From Pictodentalium vernedei (Eukaryota; Mollusca; Scaphopoda; Dentaliida; Dentaliidae), in the NCBI GenBank assembly GCA_031216915.1, contig CM062289.1:66037741-66101740 (forward strand): 64,000 nucleotides of DNA. The letters run 5' to 3'. A program made the translations under genes and the position numbers. The notes beneath the pieces were generated by a model. That model had not been told where the DNA came from. It saw only the letters and a list, made by a program, of their open reading frames with translations, and did no database searches. Below are positions 33,150 through 43,359 of the stretch, piece after piece; positions within the stretch are counted from its first letter, which is position 1, and each line of letters starts with the position of its first letter.

Positions 33150-33560
33150 AAAATATTTAAAAATCCTTTCTGTTCAGGCCGAATGGGGTTAGCGTGCGTA
33201 GCTTGTATATCCATTGGATTTCTTCTGTTTTTTCCCGGCCTCAGAATAATCGCTTTCTGGGTCTGAGCGGAGCACGTAGATGATGCGAAATTGGACATCG
33301 GTGATCGAGTGGTTAGTGTCATTGAAGTGTATAGCGACAGGTGTCTGTCGGTTGTGTTTTATGTCAGCGAGATGTTCACGTAGGCGTATGCCGAACTGTC
33401 TTTTTGTTTCGCCTACATATTGTTTTTTGCAGTGTCGGCAGTTAATTAGATAAATGCAGTTGCAGGTCATGCAGTTAACATGGTATGGTCCTTTATAACA
33501 TCTCTTTGTGGTGGAACTGGGGAACCAAGTGTGTTAAGGTAGTTTGGTGCAGATGGTGCA
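33150..33560 (-). pseudogene. PLE GIY-YIG endonuclease
   Basis: Shows CIYLINCRHCKKQYVGET (the GIY...YIG-equivalent region of PLEs), a conserved Arg-rich helix (FGIRLREHLADIKHN), VAIHFNDTNHS, and FRIIYVLRSDPESDY, ending in GLNRKDF and a stop. In PLEs this domain nicks the target. Upstream, CVRDFCTICTKL and CMTCNCIYLINC supply Cys residues typical of the PLE linker. A small frameshift occurs near EAGKKQKK (about 33230). Confidence 0.85.
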
Positions 33561-34753
33561 AAAATCCCGGACGCAGGGGGTATATGGATTGTGTATGATG
33601 AAGCCACTGTCTTGAATTAGTTTGGGCAGTTTCGCTCTAGTGAGTGTGTTGGCAAGTGACTGATTCCGTCGTCTTGCAAGCAATGGTCTGTCGCTGAATA
33701 TGGCATGGCCTGCTGCTGTGCTCTGTAGGATGGGCCATAGTTTGGTGATGAACTTGAAGATTTCTATGCTTTCCGGGTGGTGGTTAACTACAAAAGGAGT
33801 GATGCCGGTTTGTGTTGTGCTTTTACTTTGCCGGAGGAGAGTGTCTCGATCCTTATTGTTGGCTTTAGTGAGGGCTTTTTGTAGTGTTTGTTCTTTGTCG
33901 CCCCGATTTTCTGAAGTGTTGTAGCATCTTTCGGGCGTGGCGGTTGTAGTCATTTGTGTCACTACAAATGCGTTTAACCCGGAGTAACTGACTCTATGGT
34001 ATTCCGTTGATTTGGCTTGTGGGGTGGCACGAGTCTGCCCGGAGGTAGGCGTGGGTGTCAGTTGGTTTGGTGTGGAGGTCAGTTCTGATAGTGTTGTCGT
34101 GTTTGATGACCCTAACATCTAAGAATGTGACAGATTCCTTGGAGTATTCATGCGATAGTTGGGTGTGCTTGATTAAAGTAATCTATGAATTGGATAAGGG
34201 ACGTTTCCCCATGTGTCCAGATGAGGAAAATGTCATCAATGAAACGGAGATATAGTTCCGGTTTAAGTGGGAATTCCCGAAGTAGGCGGGTTTCTAGTTC
34301 GCCCATAAATATGTTGGCTAGACTGGGGGCTACCCGTGTTCCCATTGCGGTGCCTCCAATTTGGAGGTAGTCAACACCATTAAATTGAAAATTGTTGCTG
34401 TGTAATACAATTTTGAGTAGGTTTAACAGCCCTGTGGCTGAAATGTCGCAATTCGGACGATGGCGTCTGATGCATTTGGCAACAGCTACTAATCCTTCTT
34501 GGTTGGGTATGTTAGTGTAGAGTGATGTCACATCTAAAGTGCAGAGTATGAAATCCTCGGGTAATGGTGATAGCGCTCGAAGTTTTTGGAGAAAATGGGT
34601 GGTGTCCCGTATATAACTTGGGTAATCTGGGACAAAGTTTTTTATGTGTTCATCAACGAAACTGCTGATTTGTTCAGTTGGACTCCCATTGCCGCTTATA
34701 ATTGGTCTGCCAGGTATGGCTCCTTTCGTCCTGTTTTTGTGTATTTTTGGGAG

Positions 34754-35212
34754 TACCGTATTTACTCTATGTATTGGGACACTCTATGATTTGGGACACA
34801 CATTTTTTCCAGAAAACTATATTTTTTTATGCTCCAAAGTTTAGGACATTCAGGAGATTTGTTTCCAGTTGGCCCGTCGGTAGTAGCAGACGACACTCAT
34901 AAAAAAAATACTTGAGTAACTGAAAATTTTCATTTTTAGCTTCCAAAACATAGCTTATGATCCCTCGTTGGAACGAGCGCAATACGCTCGTTCCAATGAG
35001 GGATCATAAGCTATGTTTTGGAAGCAAAAAATGAAAATATAAAAAAAAATTGGATGGCGATTTTCGTATATAGTGATGGAAAACGAATCACAAACAACTT
35101 TATTCAGCATCAAATCAAGACCAGGCTGTGTTAATTCCCTATTTTCTAAGAATTGAGACAACTGTGAAAATAATTATTCTTAGCTGTCCCAATACATAGA
35201 GTAAATACGGTA
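34754..35212. mobile_element. TIR element inserted in the PLE RT
   Basis: A 27-base perfect terminal inverted repeat (starts TACCGTATTTACTCTATG) including the TA at each end. Both sides continue PLE RT sequence. It contains family A copy A13. TA flanks suggest a Tc1/mariner-type target, by inference. Confidence 0.85.
34884..35080. mobile_element. Family A palindrome nested in the TIR element (A13)
   Basis: GCAGACGACACTCAT on the left matches family A; ends are eroded. Inner 41-base arms (about 34938-34979 and 34985-35025) pair with one difference and carry CATAGCTTATGATCCCTCG versus CATAGGTTATGACCCCTCG in A2, changed on both arms. Confidence 0.8.
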
Positions 35213-35589
35213 AGTATAGTTCTGGAGTTCTGGGTTTCGTATTTAATAGACCTGATTTGATTTTTTCTGTAATTTCCTTTTTGTCAAGTAGACGTATGAG
35301 GGCTTGTTCAACTTTGGCATTGTGCTCGTTTGTCAGATCGGTTCTTGTTCGAACGTAGTATCTTTCATCGGAGAGTTGTCGCAGACCTTCTTTTATGTAG
35401 TCTGTTCTATTTTGAATCACGACAGATGAGCCCTTGTTGCCGCGTTTTATTACTATGTTTGTGTTTTTGGCCAGTAAGATGGAGAGCCGCCCGTTCGTCG
35501 GGTCGGATGGTGGATTTTGGAAATAGGATTGGATAAAGGGTGAGGAGGTGATAGTTGGTGACCCGGCTGAGGGCTTCAAGACATGGGTC

Positions 35590-36007
35590 TTTTGCACCAT
35601 CTGCACCAAACTACCTAAACACCCTTGGTTCCCCAGTTCCACCACAAAGAGACGTTATAAAGGACCATACCATGTTAACTGCATGACCTGCAACTGCATT
35701 TATCTAATTAACTGCTGACATTGCAAAAAACAATATGTAGGCGAAACAAAAAGACAGTTCGGCATACGCCTACGTGAACATCTCGCCGACATAAAACACA
35801 ACCGACAGACACCTGTCGCTATACACTTCAATGACACTAACCACTCGTTCACCGATGTCCAATTTCGCATCATCTATGTGCTCCGCTCAGACCCAGAAAG
35901 CGATTATTCTGAGGCCAGGAGAAAAACAGAAGAAATCCAATGGATATACAAGCTACGCACGCTAACCCCATTCGGCCTGAACAGAAAGGATTTTTAAATA
36001 TTTTCTT
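35590..36007 (+). pseudogene. Inverted second copy of the PLE endonuclease
   Basis: Plus-strand sequence matching the minus strand of about 33151-33560: GCAATATGTAGGCGAAAC...(YVGET), CGCCTACGTGAACATCTCG (LREHL) and GGCCTGAACAGAAAGGATTT (GLNRKDF). It is less frameshifted at the EARRKTEEIQW region than the minus-strand copy. It abuts RT sequence at about 35590, making a head-to-head arrangement. Confidence 0.85.
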
Positions 36008-36021
36008 CAAAAATATGTGAC

Positions 36022-36104
36022 CTTAAACACCAATAAATAAATAAATAATTGAATTTACACATATCGAAACATATTGCCCGAGAGACTTACAGGAATGTGT
36101 CGAG
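36022..36104 (+). repeat. Remainder of the PLE-split SINE tail
   Basis: CTTAAACACCAATAAATAAA directly follows the right target duplication; AT-rich flank to 36104. Confidence 0.7.
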
Positions 36105-36190
36105 TAGGGCTGTCACGATTTTTTAATTTAGGAATTGATTAATCATCGCAAATAATCGATAATAATCAATTAATCATACCCAGATGGCAA
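36105..36190. repeat. hAT-like MITE fragment
   Basis: TAGGGCTGTCACGATTTTTT and ATCGATAATAATCAATTAATC, cut off where family C copy C3 begins. Confidence 0.75.
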
Positions 36191-36624
36191 TACAGTAGAA
36201 TCCTCTTAATTGAATATCCATTTTGCCAGTGAAAATTATTCAATTAACAGGAGTATACAATTAACAGGGATTTGGTCAGTTTCCTGTGTTCTGTAGGTAA
36301 ACTGAGCATTTATTCTATTATATCTTGTTTGACAGAGCTCTATGAGCTCTGTCAAACAAGATATAATAGAATAAATGTCTGTATTGGATGTAGTGAGGCC
36401 AAAAAGGTTGATAAATGAGGGGTATTTGGTGTGTGACACAGTAATGTTTTCAACATATTACAAAAATTTATATACAATTAACAGGAGTTTACTCTTCAAC
36501 CCATATGCAATTAACAGATCAAATTTTTACTGAAGTTATGGTAAATGGTTTTGTGTTTGAAAATTATATTCAATTAAAAGGGATATACAGTTAAGAGATA
36601 TCCAATTAAATGGGCCCCACTGTA
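36191..36624. mobile_element. Family C palindromic MITE, complete (C3)
   Basis: Opposite orientation to C2: TACAGTAGAATCCTCTTAAT to GGGCCCCACTGTA. The inner 34-base arms 36307-36340 and 36344-36377 are perfect complements with loop TAT. Confidence 0.85.
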
Positions 36625-36654
36625 CTTCCACGGATGCAATAATATTCGACTCAG

Positions 36655-36765
36655 AACACTAATTACAGTAATAATCATAAAAATTTAATTAACGAAGCAC
36701 CAGGTACAACCCAGTGCTTCATTAATTAAAATTTTGCTGATGATGGTTTTTATTACCACAGTAAC
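36655..36765. repeat. AT-rich hairpin
   Basis: TTACAGTAATAATCATAAAA and AATTTAATTAACGAAGCAC pair with the downstream GTGCTTCATTAATTAAAATT and TTTTTATTACCACAGTAA. Confidence 0.65.
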
Positions 36766-37003
36766 TATACTGTACATGTACATTCTTATAATGGACACTC
36801 CCACCAAATATGTTTTTTAAATATTTACATTGTGATAATTAATAGGAAAGAAAAATTAATGAATATTTAATCTCATTTTTGGGGCAGGATAAATGAAGCC
36901 TTCCAGAAAATCTTGTCTAGGAAATGCTAATCGATATATTTGGTTTTCAGTGATATGTCTACAGGTTTTACCTGACCTTTCTTTCTCTTATTATGGCAGT
37001 ATG
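36766..37003. other. No recognised feature
   Basis: AT-rich sequence. Confidence 0.35.
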
Positions 37004-37476
37004 TAGGGCTGTCATGATTTTTTAATTTAGGAATCGTTCAATCGTCGCAAATAATCGATAATAATCGATTAATCATACCTAGATGCCCCCCTCCCTCTCT
37101 TTGAATTCTTTAAAAATGAAGTTCAAGTCAGTTGACCTACCTCAAGTAAACAACAAAAACAATCCTCTTTCAGGTACATTCAAAGCTTTGGTGTTCTGAA
37201 CTTTTGAACTGTCAGTGTAATAATCAAGACCGGTCATCAGCTGCGAAGCTTTGAATGTACCTAAAAGAGAAATGATTCTAATGGCTTCTTGAGGTTTAAC
37301 GTTGACATTTTTGACCTTTTACCTTTAGAAACAATAGTTTTTTCATCAATTTTTTTTTTAATTATTAAACGTCTAAAATGTGGTAAAATTTACCAATTCT
37401 TCGACAACGAAAAATATTAATTGATTTTGGCATGACCGATCGACAATCAATTAATCGATTAATCGTGACAGCCCTA
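37004..37476. mobile_element. hAT-like MITE
   Basis: TAGGGCTGTCATGATTTTTT and AATCGTGACAGCCCTA ends; the interior matches the copy at 4293-4743 over its length. No clean 8-base duplication is visible. Confidence 0.78.
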
Positions 37477-37733
37477 GTGTCAAGTGCTTCATTCCTGGAT
37501 TCATAGGATGTAAATGTGACCACTGCTAATATGACCAATGTGGCAATTTTTACAGCTATATTGGCTGGATATTAACAGCCCCTTGAAGTCCCTGAAACGT
37601 CTTGAATGTTGCATCTCATTTTAAGGCTTTGAAACCTTTTAGGGCCTGGACAAATGTTCTGAATTTCCACCAGCCCAAGGCTCTATATGTCCAGTGTCTT
37701 CACATTGTTTTCTAGTCAAGTCTTGGCCGCCTA

Positions 37734-38033
37734 TTAACTGATCGAGTGCTAGAAGCCACTGAAAAGTGCTGGAAGCCACTTCAGTGGATTTAATCTGTAT
37801 GCATTAGTTTGATGCTTGCTTAGCAGTGGATGAAAATTTTTTATATAAATCTGTTTTGTTACAATTTATTGGAGAGTGCCAACAGGCACTCTCCAATAAA
37901 TTGTAACAAAATTATTTATGAACAAGTATTGCTATGGTAAGGCTGCTCTTGCTGGTAGCATGGTATCCTTGATAAAAAAAATACCCATGTTTCAAATCAC
38001 CTTTGGAAAATAGTTTAGTACTCACCCAGTTAA
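37734..38033. mobile_element. Family B palindromic MITE inside a family G hairpin (B4)
   Basis: TTAACTGATCGAGTGCTAG to GTACTCACCCAGTTAA. Inner arms TTGTTACAATTTATTGGAG and AGAGTGCC pair perfectly with their complements around AACA. Flanks TCAAGTCTTGGCCGCC and GGCAGTCAAGAGC are halves of the palindrome seen at 10008-10074. Confidence 0.8.
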
Positions 38034-38282
38034 GGCAGTCAAGAGCTGACTGGAAACCACATCTTAGGTAATTTGTCTATTGTCAGGAGGACCTTCTCAT
38101 GATGGCATGCTAAGGGCACCTTTTCAAAGGTCATAAAAGTCTTAAATACCTCTTGAAAGGTTAAAAAGACAGTATTTGAACTGGGTCCTTTGAAATATGT
38201 TTGAATTTTGTCAATATGATTAAACAGTCTTTTGTTTGTACATCGTAATTGTGCTTAATATTGATGAAATAAAAATTAATTG
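38034..38282. other. No recognised feature
   Basis: AT-rich; nothing further seen. Confidence 0.35.
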
Positions 38283-38465
38283 GTTTACTTCCCTGTAGGA
38301 ACCCCTGGAAGCAAAATAGTGCTTGTTTAATGTGATAAACAAGCTGTTTCACTGATAAAATAGGACTCAGTAACCATTGCCTGGGGTGGATGTCCTCTAA
38401 ATGGGCAACTTGGGTATAAACAATTGACTAAACTTGACTTTATCTCCATGTTGTGGTCAGGTGAT
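38283..38465 (+). mobile_element. SINE (third head type), truncated
   Basis: CCCTGTAGGAACCCCTGGAA, AATAGGACTCAGTAACC, GTCCTCTAAATGGGCAAC and CATGTTGTGGTCAGG, matching 31450-31676. The final tail is missing. Confidence 0.65.
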
Positions 38466-38469
38466 GTGC

Positions 38470-40800
38470 ATGTTCCTTATCATTTGTCAATTCAAGTTTG
38501 TTCAAATAAAGTTGCCACATCCACAGACATCACAAGGGGCATAACTCTGATAGTACCCATATATTTGAAAATAGAATTTAAACCATCAATTAGAATCTTT
38601 TTGATAAAACCTCTCGGGGATTCAGATTCAAGTTTGTTCAAATTGAGTATGGGAGCCCAAATTTTTATTTGGTGCAATATGAGGAAATTTCTTTAACTGG
38701 TAGTGTCCTGGAAGCCCTATTTTGGGCTTTACTAAAAGTGACAGGCAATAACTGTCTGTAGCTACATTATGCCTGAGGAAGCCTTTATTGTTCCTGATAT
38801 GAATCAGATCTTATATACAATACCTTGCTCTCTGACATTTAATTGGACAGTGCCTCTATGGCACTATCCAATTAAATGTAATAGAGCAGCATATGATGAG
38901 CTTTGATTTGTTGTCAGAAAAAAAACTCAGCACTTTACCAGTTAAACATCTTCTTCAGATTCACCCTTCAGAATCCTTTCATATTTGGTATACGACATCC
39001 CAAGGTGGGTCATGTTGAAGTTTGTTCAAATAGGGTTCCTGGGTTAATATTTAGGCTCTCTATTGGAGCCTGAATGTTTTCTTAGTGCAATATGAGGAAA
39101 TATCTTTAAAAATCTTCTTCAGATCCACCAGTCAGAATTCTTTCATATGTGATATACAACATATCTAGGAGGGGGGAATTAAAGTGTGTTCAAATTGAAT
39201 CTCTGAGTTAATATTTAGGCTCCCTATGGCTGAATTTTAACTGTGCAATATGAGGAAATTTCTTTAAAAATCTTCTTCAAATTCACCAGCCAGAATGCTT
39301 TCATATTTGGTATACAACATCTCTAGGGGGGGTCAGATTCAAGTTTGTTCAAATCGTGTCCCTGGGTTAATATCGGGGGGTCTCTATTGGAGCCTGAATT
39401 TTAACTTAGTGCAATATGAGGGAATTTGTTTAAAAATCTTCTCAAGAACCATCTATTAAAATCTTGATATTTGGTATACAACATCTCGGGGATTGGGGTG
39501 GGGAGGGGGGGGGGGTGCAGGTGTTCAAACTCAAGTTTGATCAAATTGAATCACTGGATTAATAATTGGGCTCCCTTTGGGAGCCTGAATTTTAACTTAG
39601 TGCAATATGAGGAAATGTCTTTAAAAATCTTCTTCTTCAGATCATTCCACCAGCCAGAATGCTTTCATAATTGTTATACAACATCTCTAGGGGGGTCAGA
39701 TTCAAGTTTGTTCAAATCATGTCCCTGGGTTAATATCGGGGGGTCTCTATTGGAGCCTGAATTTTAACTTAGTACAATATGAGAGAATTTCTTAAAACTT
39801 CTCCGGAACCACCTATTAAAATCTTTTGATATTTTGTAAGGGGTTGGTGGGTGGGTGGGGGGGGGGTTCAAACTCAAGTTTGTTCAAATCAAATCACTGG
39901 GTTAATAATTGGGGGGTCGTCTCTATTGGAGCCTGAATTTTTTTAACTTAGTGCAATATGAGGAAATTTCTTTAAAAATCTTCTTATGTAGATCCATCAG
40001 CCAGAATGCTTTCATATTTGGTATACAACATCTCCAGGAGGGTCAGATTCCAGTTTGTTCAAATCAGGTCCCTGGGTTAATATTGGGGGGTCTCTATTGG
40101 AGCCTGAATTTTAACTTAGTGCAATATGAGAGAATATCTTTAAAAATCTTCTCCAGAACCATCTATTAAAATCTTTTGATATTTGGTATACAACATTTCG
40201 GGGGTTGGTGGGTGGGGGTTCAAACTCAATTTGATCAAATCGAATTACTGGATTAATAATTGGGGGGGGGGGGGGGGGGGGTGTCTCTATTGGAGCCTGA
40301 ATTTTAACTTAGTGCAATATGCGGAAATTTCTTTTAAAATCTTCTTTTCAGATCCACCTGACAGAATGCTTTAATATTTGATATGCAACATCTCTAGGGG
40401 GTCAGGTTCAAGTTTGTTCAAATCGGGTTTCTGGGTTAGTATTTGGGCTCTCTACTGGACCCCAAAGTTTAACTTAGTGCAATATGAGGAAATTTCATTA
40501 AAAACCTTCTTCTTCAGATCCACCAGTTAGAATCCTTTAATATTTGGTATACATCTCGGGGAGGGGGAGGGGGGGGGGGGGGGTTCCCTATGGGGGCTCA
40601 AATTTTAACTTAGTGCAATATGAAGGAATTTCTTTCAAAATCTTCCTCTCCAGAATCATCTATTAGAATTTTTTGATATTTGGCATACAACATCTCCAGG
40701 GAGTTCAGATCAAGTTTGTTCAAATCGGTTTCCTAGATTAATATTTGGGCTCTCTTTTGCAGGTGGGGGAGGGGGGGGGGGGGGGGTGCAATGACTGCAG
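38470..40800 (+). repeat. Tandem array, about 165 to 200-base units with G runs
   Basis: About eleven units share TTTGGTATACAACATCTC, CAAGTTTGTTCAAATC, TTAACTTAGTGCAATATGAG and AAAAATCTTCTTCAGATCC. A G run of variable length sits at the same point in several units (about 39500, 39857, 40262, 40565, 40768). The ORFs of 60 to 100 codons that repeat here are unit shadows. Related to the array at 14060-15345. Confidence 0.8.
38693..38945. mobile_element. Family B palindromic MITE in the array (B5)
   Basis: TTAACTGGTAGTGTCCTGG to AGCACTTTACCAGTTAA. The inner arms CATTTAATTGGACAGTGCC and complement around TCTAT differ from B1 on both sides. Inserted at TTAA of the unit motif ATTTCTTTAAAAATC. Confidence 0.85.
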
Positions 40801-40880
40801 TGACAGAACAACCTTTGGAAGTTTGACAGTTCTTGTCTACAGGTAATAGAATTTGAAGCAGTCAGGAATACCTATGATAA

Positions 40881-42231
40881 TTAGTCCCCTACCGGCATCA
40901 CCGGAGAGGACTATAGGTTTGCACTCTGTCCATCCGTCAGTCTGTAGGTCTGTCAGTCGGTAAATCTGTCAGTCTGTCAGTCACACTTTAGTTTTCCGGA
41001 GTTTTTTTGGAAACGCTTCAACAGAATGATTTCATTTTTGGTAAACTACTATAGAACGATGACTTGCAGATCAAGTTTGAGTTTCATGCTGATTGCATTA
41101 TTCTTGTGTGAGTTACGGCCCTTGGAAATATGGGAAAAAGCACCAAAATATCAGTTTTCCGGAGTTTTTTTGGAAACGCTTCAACGGAATGATTTCATTT
41201 TTGGTAAACTACTAAAGAACGATGACTTACAGATCAAGTTTGAGTTTCATACTGATTGCATTATTCTTGTATGAGTTACGGCCCTTGGAAATATGGAAAA
41301 GCACCAAAATATCAGTTTTCCGGAGTTTTTTGGGAAACGCTTCAACAGAATGATTTCATTTTTCGTATACTACTATAGAACGATGACTTACAGATCAAGT
41401 TTGAGTTTCATGCTGATTGCATTATTCTTGTGTGAGTTATGGCCCTTGGAAATATGGAAAAGTGCCAAAATATCAGTTTTCCAGACTTTTTTTGGAAACT
41501 CTTCAACGGAATGATTTCATTTTTGGTAACCTACTATGGAATGATGACTTACAGATCATGTTTGAGTTTCATGCTGATTGCCTTATTGTTGTATGAGTTA
41601 TGGCCCTTGGAAATATGGAAAAGTGCCAAAATATCAGTTTTCCAGACTTTTTCTGGAAACGCTTCAACGGAATAATTTCATTTTTGGTAACCTACTATAG
41701 AACGATGACTTACAGATCAAGTTTCATTTACACTCTGTCCATCCATCCATCAGTCTGTCAGTCGGTCTTTCGGTCATACTTTTAGTTTTCCAGACTTTTT
41801 TTGGAAACGCTTCAACGGAATGATTTCATTTTTGGTAACCTACTATAAAACGATGACTTACAGATCAAGTTTCATTTGCACTTTGTCCATCCGTCAGTCT
41901 GTCAGTCGGTCTGTCAGTCATACATTAGTTTTCCGGACTTTTTTTTTAAAGTGCTTCACCCAAATGATTTCATTCTTGGTAACCTACTATAGAACAATGA
42001 CTTACAGATCAAGTTTGAGTTTCATGCTGATTGCATTATTCTTGTGTGAGTTATGGCCCTTGGAAATATGCAAAAGCGCCAAAATATCAGTTTTCTGGAC
42101 TTTTTTTGGAAATGCTTCAACGGACGGAATTCATGCTGATCACATCTAGGTTATAACATTTGTATAGTTATTAATACTCATTAGTCCGGTAGGGGACATT
42201 GTATTGCTTCAGCGACACATGCGCTCTTGTT
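40881..42231 (+). mobile_element. Tandem-unit element, complete copy (type I)
   Basis: Short inverted ends TTAGTCCCCTACCGG and CCGGTAGGGGACA enclose a GTCC/GTCAGTCT run and about seven units of roughly 160 bases (GAATGATTTCATTTTTGGTA, CTATAGAACGATGACTTACA, GAGTTATGGCCCTTGG). The repeated frame 'ISFLVTYYRTMTYRSSLSF' arises from the unit and is not evidence of a gene. Confidence 0.8.
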
Positions 42232-42852
42232 ATTACATGTATCTGACATGGACACTATAGAGTTTTGAATAATTTCATGACTTCATTCCTATGTAGTCTT
42301 AGTGAACTATGACTAACTGAATGTGACCCAAAATATTTCTTGTCAGGTGAACACTTAAGGCCCCTTGGGGCCTCTTGTTTTCAAAACACTATCCCTGGCT
42401 AAGTATTGTGATGGTGAAGCGTGCACCCAGTCAACTTAACATTATTTGGTGAAACTATAGAGATTCATGTCTTACATTTCGTTAAATATTCAGCAAAATG
42501 TACTTTCGAAAAAGTGGGGAAAACTAGGTTGGTTCTAAACTCTTTTTGTGTAGTATATTACATGCATATATGTCAATTCTGAACTGACATGGATTATATC
42601 TTCAAAATACACAGGTTTAAAGCTTTGAGCCCTGGTGTCATCTTCCATGACCATTTAATGGTAGCAATTTGAAGAGTCCATAGTCTTTATTGTGGAGGTA
42701 GACCAATTAATACTTTCAGCATGCAGCCCTTAAATATTGATCGTTCTACGGGTTCCACACATTCATTTAGCAGACATCCTACTAAATGAGATCATCACTT
42801 ATCATGTTCCTATCGGGTTCAAAGGGATAAAACATGGAATCTTGCCATTGCT
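42232..42852. other. Intergenic, element-end remnant only
   Basis: TTAAGGCCCCTTGGGGCCTC near 42356-42375 is the type of fold seen at ends of tandem-unit elements. Otherwise nothing. Confidence 0.4.
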
Positions 42853-43122
42853 ATTTCTTATCAGCCTACCTTACAATTGTTTACTACAGGCTTGCACTAC
42901 AGTGGAAGACCCTAACTCGGAAAATATACTCTCTATTTTGATCTTTCCCAAGCGATTTGGGAAAGAAAAGTGGTGCAAAAGCACCAAGAAAAAATAAGCC
43001 AAAACTGGGTCGTGTATTACCGGCGCAGACCCAGTAGGGGAAGCTCTTCTCTTAGTACAATTCCACGACTTCCGGAACCAGTGCGTAGGCAGTCACCAAT
43101 GAACCATTCTTTTTTCGTCCGT
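42853..43122 (+). repeat. DIRS left inverted terminal repeat
   Basis: Starts ATTTCTTATCAGCCTACC; contains ACAATTGTTTACTACAGGC, CCAAGCGATTTGGGAAAG and CCAGTAGGGG, all with complements in 48681-48970. Confidence 0.85.
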
Positions 43123-43359
43123 CCATTTTTTAGCATTTTGCATACAGAAACAGTGATAATTCAGCTCGTTAATAATGGTTTCTTGTGACTGGAATTATGG
43201 ATCTGAGGATCGTATAATAACAGGACTGTGTTTTATATCTTCTCGTTATTATTTTCAACCACATTTTCATTGTATTTTATATATTTTCCGTGTCGAGCGC
43301 GACGTTCGCGTACCGTACGGTTCGTACATAAAAAGTTTCGATTGATACATTTTATTATT

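Larger units (their letters stand above)
33534..35590 (-). pseudogene. PLE reverse transcriptase, split and frameshifted
   Basis: From the 5' side: residues such as NIVIKRGNKGSSVVIQNRTDYI (fragment at 35590-35214) match the RT fingers region of PLEs. After the inserted element (34754-35212) the palm continues with TSLYTNIPNQEGL and GGTAMGTRVAPSLANIF, and RFIDDIFLIW (about 34210-34260), whose IDD is the catalytic motif C. The thumb and linker follow (HHPESIEIFKFITKLW, SDRPLLARRRNQSL). In PLEs the RT copies RNA at a nicked end. The copy is inactive because of the insertion and frame breaks. Confidence 0.85.
31677..36007 (-). mobile_element. Penelope-like retroelement (PLE) with inverted 5' segment
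   Basis: Flanked by the 14-base direct repeat CAAAAATATGTGAC (31663-31676 and 36008-36021), inside a SINE tail. On the minus strand it runs RT (35590 to about 34148), linker, GIY-YIG endonuclease (about 33560-33150), a C2H2/Pro-rich region, then a hammerhead motif near the 3' end. The segment 35590-36007 is a second endonuclease copy in the opposite orientation. Frames are broken in several places and the RT is split by an inserted TIR element, so this copy is inactive. Confidence 0.88.

Noticed and set aside
41026-42149. Repeated ORFs resembling a multi-domain membrane protein
   Set aside because: They come from about 160-base units whose length is not a multiple of three in all copies, and they sit in a non-coding tandem-unit element.
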